Assembly (NCBI RefSeq): GCF_008365275.1
Contig: NZ_CP043504.1
Span: 310,001 to 374,000, forward strand
Source of the DNA: Protaetiibacter larvae
Lineage (GTDB): Bacteria > Actinomycetota > Actinomycetes > Actinomycetales > Microbacteriaceae
DNA: 64,000 nucleotides
Reading direction: 5' to 3'
Below the pieces are notes generated by a model. The model did not search any database and had not been told where the DNA came from. It was given only the letters and a program-made list of their open reading frames with translations. The translations under genes were made by a program, and so were the position numbers. Within the stretch, counting starts at the first letter, position 1. Every line of letters begins with the position of its first letter. This document shows, one piece after another, positions 41,309-49,428 of this stretch.

Positions 41309-43594
41309 CTAGGAGCGGGCTGCGATCGCCCCCTCCGGGATGACGGCGAAGTTGTCGCGGAACAGCGCGGTGGGGTCGACGCGCGCCTTGAGCGTGCGGA
41401 GGCGCGCGAGAGTCGCGGGCGGGAAGGCGCGCTCGACGCGGTCGCCGCGCGGGTCGGCCTCGAAGCTCAGGTAGACACCGAGGATGTGGTGCTCGAGCGC
41501 ATCCCACTGCTCGACCAGCCAGGACGCGCTGCCCGACATCGCGGCGAGCGAGAAGTTCGCGGAGCGATGCGCGTACGCCGTGGCGTCCTCGGGCACGTCG
41601 GAGACGGCGCCCCCCACCGCGCGCACCTGGAAGAAGTGCACGCGACCCGAATGCAGCATCCCCGCGAGCGCTTCGGCGAGCTCGTGCGTCACATGCTCGA
41701 CGAGGCCGCCCCGCGAGACCGGGCTGCCGCTGCCGCCGTTCGACTCGCCCGCCGCGTTCGCGATCACGGCGGCGTAGGGCGCGAGCTGCACGGACTGGCC
41801 CACGAGCGGCGCGAGCTCGGCGAAGGGCTGCACGCGCTCGAGGATCGTGTCGGGGTCGTCGGAGTCGACGAGCAGCAGCGCCTGCGCGTACATCGTGTCG
41901 CCGCGCGGCGCACCCAGGATGACCTCGCCCGAGATGTCGCGCGGGGCCGCCTCCATCGTCGCCGCCCAGCGTTCGAGGAAGCTCGCGGTGTCGGATGCGT
42001 CGAAGGCGAGTTGCGCCCAGCCCACCTCGCGGGCCTCGAACGCCTCGAACTCGAAGGCGGTCGCGACGCCGAGGTTGGCGCCGGCTCCGCGCACGCCCCA
42101 GAACAGCTCCGGGTCGTGCTCGGCGTCGACCCGGACGATGCTGCCGTCGGCGAGCACGAGCTCGGCCGCCCGCATCGCGTCGATCGTGAGGCCGTGCTCG
42201 CGCGCGAAGTAGCCGACGCCGCCCGCCGTCGCGAGCCCGCCCACCCCGACGCCGCCGTAGTCCCCCGAGGTGATGGCCCAGCCGTACGGCTCGAGTGCCG
42301 CCGCCACCTCCTGCCAGCGCGCCCCCGGGCCCACCCGCACGAGCCGACGATCCACGTCGAGCACCTCGACCGCGTCGAGCGCCGAGACATCCAGCACCAG
42401 GCCGCCGTCATTCGTGGAACGCCCGCTGATGCCGTGGCCGCCGCTGCGCACGCCGAGCGGCACCTCGCGGTGCTCGCGCGCGAATGCGACCGCCTGCACC
42501 ACCTCGTCCACGTTCCGCGGACGCAGCACGAGCCCCGGCGATCCGCCGCGCAGGTAGCCCGAGCGCACGGCTCGGTACTCGGGGTCGCCCGGTTCGACCG
42601 CGTTCTCGGCGAGCGCGGGCGGCAGTTCGTCGTAGGCGATGCCGGGGCGGCGAGCGGCGAGCGCCGCGGCACCGCGGATGCGGTCGCTCACCGCGGTGCC
42701 GCGCTCTGCGCGCTCGGCGGCGACCGCCTCCCGCAGAACGGGCGCGACCTCCTCGGCGAAACGTTCGAGCGTCGCGGGGTCGTCGCCCATGAGGATGAGC
42801 GTCGAGGCTCCGTCGTCGACGACGAACGGCAGCAGTTGCTCGACCCACTGCCCGGGCGGGCCCTGCAGGAACCCGCCGTCGCGATCCTGGAACCGTCCGC
42901 CGATGTTGAGCAGCCGCCGGATCTCGCGCGGGTCCCGCCCCGCCTCGCCGGCGGCCGCGTCGATGACCGCGTTGCCGGCCGCAAACCCGCCGGGCTCCAG
43001 ATACGGCAGGCTCGGCAGCCAGCCGTCGCCCGCGCGCGCGATGAGCCGCAGCATGCGGGGCTTGAGGGCGCCGACCCAGATCGGGATGTCGTGGGCGGGC
43101 GCGGGGCCGCGCTTGGCGCCCTCCACGCGGTAGTGCTCGCCCGCGACCCGCAGCGGGCTGCGCTCGGCGGCATCCCAGATGCCGCGGATGATCGGCAGCG
43201 CCTCCTCGAGCGCCGCGACCCCCTCACCCGGAGTGCGGCGCGGGCCGCCCATCGAGGCGACCGCATCCGCGAAGCCACCGGCGCCGAGGCCGAGCTCGAA
43301 GCGGCCGCCGGAGAGCAGGTCGAGGCTCGCGGCCGAACGCGCGAGCACGGCGGGCGGACGCAGCGGCAGGTTGTGCACGTTGGCCGCGACGTGGATGCGG
43401 GAGGTCTGGGCGGCGACCCAGCTGAGCAGGGTCCAGGTGTCGAGGAACGCCGCCTGATAGGGGTGGTCCTGGAAGGTCACGAGCTCGTAGCCGAGCTGCT
43501 CGCTCAGCTGCGCGAGCGCGACCGGGTTCTGCGGACGCGCGGCGGTGGGCGTGATGAAGGTTCCGAAGCGAAGGGGATGGCCGTAGTCGGGCAT
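41309..43594 (-). CDS. LLM flavin oxidoreductase fused to FAD-binding oxidoreductase
   Basis: A 761-residue two-enzyme fusion. Residues 1-300 are a luciferase-like F420/FMN-dependent monooxygenase (LRFGTFITPTAARPQ, RFELGLGAGGF). Residues 340-761 are a vanillyl-alcohol-oxidase-like FAD enzyme with GVRSGGHGISGRSTNDGG (the His is the likely covalent FAD site), TSGDYGGVGVGGLATAGG, FWGVRGAGANLGV and a berberine-bridge C-terminus (DPTALFRDNFAVIPE). It would couple two flavin oxidations on one polypeptide. The gene is divergent from an HxlR regulator, 64 bp away. Confidence 0.93.
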   Translation of the reverse strand: MPDYGHPLRFGTFITPTAARPQNPVALAQLSEQLGYELVTFQDHPYQAAFLDTWTLLSWVAAQTSRIHVAANVHNLPLRPPAVLARSAASLDLLSGGRFELGLGAGGFADAVASMGGPRRTPGEGVAALEEALPIIRGIWDAAERSPLRVAGEHYRVEGAKRGPAPAHDIPIWVGALKPRMLRLIARAGDGWLPSLPYLEPGGFAAGNAVIDAAAGEAGRDPREIRRLLNIGGRFQDRDGGFLQGPPGQWVEQLLPFVVDDGASTLILMGDDPATLERFAEEVAPVLREAVAAERAERGTAVSDRIRGAAALAARRPGIAYDELPPALAENAVEPGDPEYRAVRSGYLRGGSPGLVLRPRNVDEVVQAVAFAREHREVPLGVRSGGHGISGRSTNDGGLVLDVSALDAVEVLDVDRRLVRVGPGARWQEVAAALEPYGWAITSGDYGGVGVGGLATAGGVGYFAREHGLTIDAMRAAELVLADGSIVRVDAEHDPELFWGVRGAGANLGVATAFEFEAFEAREVGWAQLAFDASDTASFLERWAATMEAAPRDISGEVILGAPRGDTMYAQALLLVDSDDPDTILERVQPFAELAPLVGQSVQLAPYAAVIANAAGESNGGSGSPVSRGGLVEHVTHELAEALAGMLHSGRVHFFQVRAVGGAVSDVPEDATAYAHRSANFSLAAMSGSASWLVEQWDALEHHILGVYLSFEADPRGDRVERAFPPATLARLRTLKARVDPTALFRDNFAVIPEGAIAARS

Positions 43595-43636
43595 GCGTCC
43601 AGGGTGCGCGCTCGCGGCTCGCCCGGCAATCGTCGC

Positions 43637-43658
43637 GTGAGTCGCTTACGATAGGTGA
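43637..43658 (+). promoter_or_regulatory. hxlR promoter and possible operator
   Basis: TACGAT (43647-43652) lies 6 bp before GTG 43659. Overlapping it is the near-palindrome GTGAG-TCG-CTTAC (43637-43649), a size suited to an HxlR dimer. This would allow autoregulation and control of the divergent oxidoreductase. Confidence 0.45.
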
Positions 43659-44072
43659 GTGGCTTCCGAGACCGACATCCTGCACATCGACGACGACGCC
43701 TGCCGTCGCTTCCAGACCACCGCGGAGCTCGCGGGGCGCCGCTGGAGCCCCGGGATCATGCTCGCGATCGGGCGGGGCGCGGCGCGTTTCAGCGCGATCG
43801 TCGCGGCCGTCGACGGGCTCTCCGACCGGATGGCCGCGCAGCGGCTGCGGGAGCTCGAGCACGCCGGCCTCGTCGAGCGCCGCGTCATCCCCTCGACGCC
43901 CGTGCAGGTGCGCTACCGGCTCACCCAGCCGGGCCTCGAACTGCTGAGATCGCTCCAGCCGCTCGTCGCATGGGGTCTGCGCTGGGGTGACCTCGCCACC
44001 GACCCCGCCACCGACCACGCCGCCGTCCACGCCCCCGATCACGCCCCCGTCGCGCAGCGCGACGCCTCCTGA
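43659..44072 (+). CDS. HxlR-family transcriptional regulator
   Basis: A 137-residue winged helix-turn-helix protein: RRWSPGIMLAIGRGAARFSAIV, DRMAAQRLRELEHAGLVERRV and VQVRYRLTQPGLELLRSL match HxlR/MarR-like regulators responsive to aldehydes or redox signals. The C-terminal tail (TDPATDHAAVHAPDHAP) is low-complexity. Divergent position suggests that it controls the LLM/FAD fusion gene. Confidence 0.9.
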   Translation: MASETDILHIDDDACRRFQTTAELAGRRWSPGIMLAIGRGAARFSAIVAAVDGLSDRMAAQRLRELEHAGLVERRVIPSTPVQVRYRLTQPGLELLRSLQPLVAWGLRWGDLATDPATDHAAVHAPDHAPVAQRDAS

Positions 44073-44081
44073 GCCGCCTCT

Positions 44082-44144
44082 CGGTGAGGGGCCGCGCACC
44101 GCTCGAGACACGCCGTCTCGAGCGCACCTCGCGACCCCTCACCG
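44082..44144. terminator. Large cruciform terminator between convergent genes
   Basis: Outer arms CGGTGAGGGG (44082-44091) and CCCCTCACCG (44135-44144) enclose an inner perfect hairpin CGCTCGAGAC-ACGCC-GTCTCGAGCG (44100-44124). It spans the end of the phosphotransferase gene, whose stop codon is at 44139-44141. It can stop transcription from both sides. The complexity suggests a mobile palindromic element rather than a plain terminator. Confidence 0.75.
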
Positions 44145-45080
44145 GACGAGCAGGGTCTCCAGGTTGCGGCCGAGTTCGGCGCGGTAGCCGACGAGCCACT
44201 CGCCCTCGAAGCCGCGCGGCACGATCTCGACCGTCATGAGCACGGTGAACCAGATCCGATACAGCTCGATGCGGGTGCGCTCGGCGTCGGTGAACCCGTC
44301 CGCCGGCAGCAGGCGCGGATCCGGCTCGCCCACGTTCATGGCATCCCCCGCGACGACGTCGAACAGCGGATCGCCCCACAGCCCCCGCTCGACGTCGATG
44401 ACGCCCCGCAGCTCCCCCGTCTCCGGCACCACGAACACGTTCCCCGGCCAGGGGTCGCCGTGCACGAGCCGCGGCACCGTCACCTCGGCGAGCGCCGCGC
44501 GACCCTCCACGAAGGCGTCCCGGATGCGCCCCTCGGGCAGCGACACCTTCGCGCGCCGCGCGTCCGCGAGCAGGCTGTCGACGACCGCCATCACGAGCTC
44601 GGGCCAGCTGCCCGCGCGCAGCGTCGATGAGGAGGGGTAGCCGAACTCGGCTCCGGTCTCGGCGTGCACCCGCCCCAGCACCGCACCCAGCTCGCGCCGG
44701 GCGCGCTCGTTCGCGGCCGCCGGCATCGTCTCGCGCACGAGATCCCAGCGCTCGCCGGGGATGCGGCTCATCGCGAGCACGTCGACGGGCAGCAGCTCGC
44801 GGCTCGCGTCGAGCAGCAACAGTCGCGGGTACGGCCAGCCGCGCTCCTCGGCGAGCCGCAGCAGCGCCGCCTCGGTGCGCAGCATCCGCTCCTCGTAGCG
44901 CAGCAGCGTCGGGGCGTCGTCGGGCGGCGCGATCTTGACGATCGCGATCTCGCCGGATGCGAACTCCGCCTCCCACACCGAGGCGAAGGTGCCGCCGTCG
45001 AGCACATCGAGACGCGTCAGCTCGCCGAGCGGCACGAGCACGCGCGCGATGGCGTCCGGATCCGGGAACTCGATGGCCAT
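44139..45080 (-). CDS. Aminoglycoside-phosphotransferase-like kinase
   Basis: A 313-residue kinase-fold protein. VPRLVHGDPWPGNVFVVP carries the catalytic HGDxxxxN and RGVIDVERGLWGDPLFDV the metal-binding Asp. ASVWEAEFASGEIAIVKIAP contains the ATP-binding Lys. The substrate is unknown; many such proteins act on small metabolites and not on antibiotics. TAGAGT 8 bp before ATG 45080 may be its promoter; the longer upstream reading lies in GC-rich junk and is rejected. Confidence 0.88.
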   Translation of the reverse strand: MAIEFPDPDAIARVLVPLGELTRLDVLDGGTFASVWEAEFASGEIAIVKIAPPDDAPTLLRYEERMLRTEAALLRLAEERGWPYPRLLLLDASRELLPVDVLAMSRIPGERWDLVRETMPAAANERARRELGAVLGRVHAETGAEFGYPSSSTLRAGSWPELVMAVVDSLLADARRAKVSLPEGRIRDAFVEGRAALAEVTVPRLVHGDPWPGNVFVVPETGELRGVIDVERGLWGDPLFDVVAGDAMNVGEPDPRLLPADGFTDAERTRIELYRIWFTVLMTVEIVPRGFEGEWLVGYRAELGRNLETLLVR

Positions 45081-45144
45081 GGTGTCGGACTCTAGCCGCC
45101 CGCCCCGTCCCGCCCCTGCGCACCCCGCCCCGCCCCGTCCCGCA

Positions 45145-45294
45145 TCCCAAATCAAGGAGCGCAGCCTCCCAAATCAAGGAGTCGATGTGGCGCGTGTGGT
45201 CCACTGTGGCGGATGTGCCGAGATCGGGAGCCCACTTCCTTGAGATGGGCGGCTGCGCTCCTTGAGATGGGATGCTGCGCTCCTTGAGATGGGA
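45145..45294. repeat. Composite inverted repeat, family 1, copy B
   Basis: The left arm has two copies of TCCCAAATCAAGGAG (45145-45159 and 45167-45181). The right arm has three copies of a CTCCTTGAGATGGG unit, starting at 45236, 45258 and 45280, exactly 22 bp apart. The left units differ from the right complement at two positions. 54 bp of unrelated sequence separate the arms. It lies between the divergent phosphotransferase and aspS genes. Confidence 0.93.
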
Positions 45295-45344
45295 GCCGAG
45301 GGCACCGGATGCCGCACAACCGAGCCCGACTAGACTTGCCCCCC

Positions 45345-46664
45345 GTGACCGCACGCACCCTCGTCAAGAACCTCGCCGCCGCAGCCGACGGGCCCGCCAC
45401 CGTCTCGGGATGGGTCGAGACGGTGCGCGATCAGAAGAAGGTGCAGTTCGTGGTGCTGCGCGACGAGTCGGGCGCCGTGCAGCTCGTGCACCCGCGCACG
45501 GATGTCGAGGAGCCCGGCAGTGACCCGCTCGCCACCACGATCTCCGGCCTCACCACCGGCAGCTTCCTCACCGTCAGCGGCGAGCTCAAGCACGACGAGC
45601 GCGTCAAGCTGGGCGGGCTCGAGGTGAAGATCGAGACGCTCGAACGGGCGTCGACGGCCCTCGACCTGCCGATCGCCGAGGACTCGTCGATCGACAAGCG
45701 CCTCGATTGGCGCTTCCTCGACCTGCGCCGCCCCGAGCAGAACCTCGTCTTCCGCGTGCAGACCACCTTCCTGCACGCGCTGCGCAGCTGGTGGGTCGAG
45801 AACGACTTCATCGAGATCCACACCCCGAAGCTCATGGCCTCCGCCTCCGAGAGCCGCGCCGAGCTGTTCGAGGTGGAGTACTTCGAGACCAAGGCCTACC
45901 TCGCGCAGAGCCCCCAGTTCTTCAAGCAGATGGCGCAGCCGGCCGGTTTCGGCAAGGTCTTCGAGGTGGCGCCCGCGTTCCGCGCCGACCCGAGCTTCAC
46001 CTCCCGCCACGCCACCGAGTTCATCTCGGTCGACGCCGAGATCAGCTGGGTCGACTCCCACGAGGACGTCATGCGGATGCACGAGCAGCTGCTCGTCGCG
46101 GGCCTCACCGCCGTGAAGGAGAAGCACGGCGCCGAGATCGAGGCCGCGTTCGGCGTCGAGGTCAGCGTGCCGGCCACCCCGTTCCCGCGCATCCCGCTCG
46201 CCGAAGCCCACCGCATCCTGGAGTCCCGCGGCTACACCGTGCCGCGCGCCGACGGCGACCTCGACCCCGAAGGCGAGCGCCGCCTCTCCGAGTACGTGCG
46301 AGAGGAGTTCGGCCACGAATTCGTGTTCGTCACGGACTACGCGACCGGGATCCGGCCGTTCTACCACATGCGCCACGAGGGCGACCCGAGCCTCACGAAC
46401 AGCTACGACCTGCTGTTCAACGGCACCGAGGTGTCGACGGGTGCCCAGCGCGAGCACCGCATCGAGGTGCTCGTCGCGCAGGCGAAGGACAAGGGCCTCG
46501 ACCCGGAGGAGCTGGGCTTCTACCTCGACTTCTTCCGCTACGGCGTGCCGCCGCACGGCGGATTCGGGATGGGCCTCAGCCGCGTCATCATGCTGCTGCT
46601 GCACCAGAGCTCGATCCGCGAGGTCACCTACCTCTTCCGCGGGCCGAACCGCCTCACGCCGTAG
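45345..46664 (+). CDS. aspS: Aspartyl-tRNA synthetase, archaeal type
   Basis: Charges tRNA-Asp (and perhaps tRNA-Asn) with aspartate. The 439-residue length and motifs match the shorter archaeal/eukaryal AspRS, not the roughly 590-residue bacterial form: SGWVETVRDQKKVQFVVLRD anticodon-binding strand, motif 2 FEVAPAFRADPSFTSRHATE and motif 3 GFGMGLSRVIMLLL. The Trp in SGWV resembles the nondiscriminating archaeal enzymes, which also form Asp-tRNA-Asn; that reading is tentative. GTG 45345 follows TAGACT by 8 bp, so it is probably leaderless. Confidence 0.93.
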   Translation: MTARTLVKNLAAAADGPATVSGWVETVRDQKKVQFVVLRDESGAVQLVHPRTDVEEPGSDPLATTISGLTTGSFLTVSGELKHDERVKLGGLEVKIETLERASTALDLPIAEDSSIDKRLDWRFLDLRRPEQNLVFRVQTTFLHALRSWWVENDFIEIHTPKLMASASESRAELFEVEYFETKAYLAQSPQFFKQMAQPAGFGKVFEVAPAFRADPSFTSRHATEFISVDAEISWVDSHEDVMRMHEQLLVAGLTAVKEKHGAEIEAAFGVEVSVPATPFPRIPLAEAHRILESRGYTVPRADGDLDPEGERRLSEYVREEFGHEFVFVTDYATGIRPFYHMRHEGDPSLTNSYDLLFNGTEVSTGAQREHRIEVLVAQAKDKGLDPEELGFYLDFFRYGVPPHGGFGMGLSRVIMLLLHQSSIREVTYLFRGPNRLTP

Positions 46665-46686
46665 CTGCCCCCGTAACATCGGCGGC

Positions 46687-47271
46687 ATGTTCTTCGCGCC
46701 GCTCCCGGATCACGACGACAGCCACGACCGGGGCTACACGGCACCCGAATGGATGCAACCGCCCGCCCACGTGCTTCCCGCGGTCGCGCCGATCACCCGA
46801 CTGCTCGGGCGCACCCCCCACGCCGCGCTGACCCTGCGCGGCGTCGAGGTCTTCCCGAACGGGGTGAAGCTGATGCTGCGCGGCGTCGTGCTGCGCGGCG
46901 ACCTCGACCGCCGCGCGTGGCGCTCCCTCTCGGACGATGTCATGGGTCACCACCTCGGCCCCGGCGCCAACGACGCGCTGCGGCTCGGCTTCAGCTTCCC
47001 CGACGGCACCCGCGTGGAGGCCGGGGCGACGTGGCCGATGCCGGACCAGGCGCCCACCGGCCCCCACCTGACCATGCTCGGCGGGGGCGGCGGAGGCGGC
47101 GGGGATCACTACGAGATCGGCAACGACGCGTGGCTGTGGCCTGCACCCCCGGCCGCGCCGCTGACCCTGCACTACCGCTGGACGTCGCTCGGCATCCCCG
47201 AGCAGAGCATCGAGCTCGACGGCGCCGCCCTCATCGCCCGGCGCGGTGACGCGGTGGCGCTCTGGGACTGA
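46687..47271 (+). CDS. Hypothetical protein with Gly run
   Basis: A 194-residue, mostly beta-rich soluble protein without known domain. It has a run of eight glycines near residue 135 and a Trp-rich end (AWLWPAPPAAPLTLHYRWTSLG), and HDDSHDRGYTAPEWM at the start. TAACAT 7 bp before ATG 46687 suggests a leaderless start. It follows aspS by 22 bp and might be co-transcribed. Confidence 0.75.
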   Translation: MFFAPLPDHDDSHDRGYTAPEWMQPPAHVLPAVAPITRLLGRTPHAALTLRGVEVFPNGVKLMLRGVVLRGDLDRRAWRSLSDDVMGHHLGPGANDALRLGFSFPDGTRVEAGATWPMPDQAPTGPHLTMLGGGGGGGGDHYEIGNDAWLWPAPPAAPLTLHYRWTSLGIPEQSIELDGAALIARRGDAVALWD

Positions 47272-47330
47272 GCCCGAATACGCCGAAACCCGCATATCGG
47301 CGAGGTTGACCGCCGACCTACTGTGGCGCC

Positions 47331-47747
47331 ATGAGCCGCCGTCATCCCGCCCTCGTCCTGCTGCCCGCCCTGCTGGTGATGGGTGTCCTGAGCGCCTGCG
47401 CGCCGACCGCACCGTCGTCGGAGGGATCCGGACCCGATGCCGGCGCCTCCTCCACCACCGACGACGGCGCGACCACCGATGACGGCGACGAGCGAACGAG
47501 CGACGACAGCTTCTCCGGCGCGACCATCCCGGGCACCGGCAGCTACGCGATCCCCGACCAGATCCCCTTCGGCGGATATCAGCTGGAGGGCGACCCGGGC
47601 GTGCTGCCCGACGGCTGCACCTGGTCGATCACCGGCGACTCCGGCACGGTCGCCGAGAACAACGGGGCGTACGTGTTCATCACCGACATCCCCGAGGCGT
47701 CCACCTTCACGACGAACGGCTGCCCCGACTGGGAGCAGTTCGAGTAG
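47331..47747 (+). CDS. Small lipoprotein
   Basis: A 138-residue exported lipoprotein: hydrophobic ALVLLPALLVMGVLSAC with lipidation Cys near residue 23, an acidic Ser/Thr/Asp linker (residues 28-62), and a compact C-terminal part with cysteines in LPDGCTWSITGD and TNGCPDW. The latter resembles small actinobacterial surface proteins of unknown role. TACTGT 6 bp before the ATG is a likely leaderless -10. Confidence 0.82.
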   Translation: MSRRHPALVLLPALLVMGVLSACAPTAPSSEGSGPDAGASSTTDDGATTDDGDERTSDDSFSGATIPGTGSYAIPDQIPFGGYQLEGDPGVLPDGCTWSITGDSGTVAENNGAYVFITDIPEASTFTTNGCPDWEQFE

Positions 47748-47750
47748 GCG

Positions 47751-47963
47751 TCACGCCGACTGGCGCAGCGGCGACTCCTGCATCGCCGTGAGGTCCTCCA
47801 CCACCGCACGCGGGATCGAGCGCATGACCGCCTCGACCATGCTCACCGCCGACGCCTTGGCGACGTAGTTGCCGCTCACGGCGACGGTCTGCCCGCTCTC
47901 CGAGACGATCCGCCAGAAGTACGGCTGCGTGGGGTTCTTGCTGCGCACGATCTGAAAACGCAT
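47751..47963 (-). CDS. YegP/DUF1508-like small protein
   Basis: A 70-residue protein matching a single YegP-type module: YFWRIVSESGQTVAVSGNYVAKASAVSMVEAV. Such modules are beta-beta-alpha folds of unclear function. GAGGAG 6 bp before the ATG supports a leadered start; a TAGTCT box further up (about 47995) may drive it. It is convergent with the lipoprotein gene, 3 bp away. Confidence 0.8.
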   Translation of the reverse strand: MRFQIVRSKNPTQPYFWRIVSESGQTVAVSGNYVAKASAVSMVEAVMRSIPRAVVEDLTAMQESPLRQSA

Positions 47964-48013
47964 GTCCGGCTCCTCGGGTTGAAGGGATGCCGCGAGACTA
48001 GACCCGTTGCACG

Positions 48014-48029
48014 CCCCCCGCTAGGGGGG
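48014..48029 (-). terminator. Hairpin after the Dabb gene
   Basis: CCCCCC-GCTA-GGGGGG forms a short, very stable hairpin between the Dabb gene stop (48054) and the YegP start (47963) on the minus strand. It lacks a U-tract. Confidence 0.5.
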
Positions 48030-48053
48030 TACGGCGCGGCGGCGCCGGAGAGC

Positions 48054-48350
48054 TCAGCCGAGATAGTCGACAGCCGAGCGCGCCGCGGTCACGGAACGCA
48101 CGAACGCCGCCACCTCGAGGTGCGCCGGATGCACCTGGTAGGCCGCGAGCTCCTCGCGCCCGGCGAAGTCGGAGTCGAGCACGACGTGCCAGTTGCCGTC
48201 GGTCTCCCCCAGGTCGATGCCGACGTCGATGCGCTCGGCCGGCACGATCCCGCGCAGCCCCTCGAGGCGCGTCTTGATGCCGTCGGCGTCCGCCGCGCGC
48301 TGGGCCGCATCCTCGGCGGCGAGCCTCCAGGTGACGATGTGCCGGATCAT
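48054..48350 (-). CDS. Dabb (dimeric alpha-beta barrel) protein
   Basis: A 98-residue protein of the stress-responsive A/B barrel type: MIRHIVTWRLAAEDAAQRA at the start, DIGxDLGETDGNWHVVLDSDF in the middle and LAAYQVHPAHLEVAAFV near the end. Members dimerise through the beta sheet; function is often unknown. It overlaps the glutaredoxin-like gene by 4 bp (ATGA) and so is co-translated with it. Confidence 0.88.
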   Translation of the reverse strand: MIRHIVTWRLAAEDAAQRAADADGIKTRLEGLRGIVPAERIDVGIDLGETDGNWHVVLDSDFAGREELAAYQVHPAHLEVAAFVRSVTAARSAVDYLG

Positions 48351-48604
48351 GCGGGGTTCTGCCTCTCGTCGAGGGCGCGCCGCAGCCGGTCGGCATCGAC
48401 GCGCCAGATGGTGTGCACACGGTCGTCGATGAGCACCACCGGGATCTCCTCGGCGTACCGATCCAGGAGCGTCTCGTCGTCGAGGATGTTGCGCTCCTCG
48501 AGCGCGAGCCCGCGCTCCCCCGCCACCTCGAGCACGATCGCCCGGGCGTCGTCGCACAGATGGCATCCGGGCTTCCCGAGCAGGGTGAGGCGCGGCGTGG
48601 GCAC
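48347..48604 (-). CDS. Glutaredoxin-like protein
   Basis: An 85-residue thioredoxin-fold protein with a CxxC site in KPGCHLCDDARAIV near residue 14 and EIPVVLIDDRV as the cis-Pro strand. It could reduce disulfides or serve a metabolic partner. It starts with GTG 48604, 20 bp from the divergent HAD phosphatase gene. A glutaredoxin-like gene next to a SerB-like phosphatase is a conserved neighbourhood in actinobacteria as I recall it. Confidence 0.88.
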   Translation of the reverse strand: MPTPRLTLLGKPGCHLCDDARAIVLEVAGERGLALEERNILDDETLLDRYAEEIPVVLIDDRVHTIWRVDADRLRRALDERQNPA

Positions 48605-48624
48605 CCACCTAGACTATGGGGGTC

Positions 48625-49395
48625 ATGCCCGAGGCCCCGAACCCGACCCCGAGCGAGCGCCCGATCATCGCGTTCTTCGACGTCGACAACACCCTGATGC
48701 GCGGAACGAGCGTGTTCCACGTCGGACGTGAGGCGTGGGCGCGCGGCGTCATCAGCTGGCGGGACATCGCGCTGTTCGGCTGGCATCAGCGCCGTTTCAT
48801 CCAGGTGGGCGAGAACCACGAGCACATGGGTTCGGCCAAGGAGCGCGCGCTCGGACTCGTCGCGGGGCACACGGAGGAGCAGATCCAGGCGATCGCCGAG
48901 GGGATCTGGGATCACCGCATCAAGCCGCGGCTGTGGCCCGAGACGGTCGCCCTCACCCGCGAGCACCTCGACAAGGGGCACCAGGTGTGGCTCATCTCCG
49001 CGACACCTGTGGAGGTGGGCGAGCTGATCGCCGAGAAGCTGGGCCTCACCGGCGCACTCGGCACGCGGGTGGAGGCGGTCGACGGCGTCTACACCGGCCG
49101 GCTCGTCGGCCCGGTGCTGCACGCCGAGCACAAGGCGGTCGCCGCGCGGGAGCTGATCGAGCGGCTCGGGGCGGACCTCGAGGCGTCCTGGGCGTACTCG
49201 GACAGCCGCAACGACATCCCGCTGCTCGAGCTCGTGGGGAACCGCGTCGCCGTCAACCCGGATGCGGGGCTGGCCCGTTATGCGGGCGAGCGGCACTGGC
49301 CGACGATGAAGCTCGACCCCGCCTCCATCCGGGCGCAGCAGCGCCGGGTTCGCCGCGAGGCGAAGCAGGTGGGAAAGACGAAGCCCCGAACCTGA
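48625..49395 (+). CDS. HAD-IB family phosphatase, SerB-like
   Basis: A 256-residue haloacid-dehalogenase-fold phosphatase: motif I AFFDVDNTLMRGTSVFH, motif II VWLISATPVEV, motif III and IV AYSDSRNDIPLLELVG. The subfamily includes phosphoserine phosphatases and lipid phosphatases. TAGACT at 48610-48615 drives it; both ATG 48616 and ATG 48625 are in frame, and the latter gives better spacing. It is followed by a tail-to-tail pair of hairpins. Confidence 0.88.
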   Translation: MPEAPNPTPSERPIIAFFDVDNTLMRGTSVFHVGREAWARGVISWRDIALFGWHQRRFIQVGENHEHMGSAKERALGLVAGHTEEQIQAIAEGIWDHRIKPRLWPETVALTREHLDKGHQVWLISATPVEVGELIAEKLGLTGALGTRVEAVDGVYTGRLVGPVLHAEHKAVAARELIERLGADLEASWAYSDSRNDIPLLELVGNRVAVNPDAGLARYAGERHWPTMKLDPASIRAQQRRVRREAKQVGKTKPRT

Positions 49396-49428
49396 CGGCC
49401 CGGGGCTTCAGCGGAGTGCGCGCACTCC
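49380..49428. terminator. Two hairpins between HAD phosphatase and bS22 genes
   Basis: GAAGCCCCG and CGGGGCTTC (49380-49388 and 49401-49409) straddle the HAD stop codon, and GGAGTGCGCGCACTCC (49413-49428) is a perfect 16-bp palindrome touching the stop codon of the minus-strand bS22 gene. Together they separate two convergent genes. Confidence 0.65.

Noticed and set aside
44139-45080. Aminoglycoside resistance gene
   Set aside because: Only general kinase motifs are present; the fold is shared by many metabolic kinases, so resistance cannot be claimed.
45145-45294. CRISPR array
   Set aside because: The units are 14-15 bp with 7-8 bp spacers, change orientation midway, and no cas genes are near. 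Copy A has a similar design with only two units per arm.
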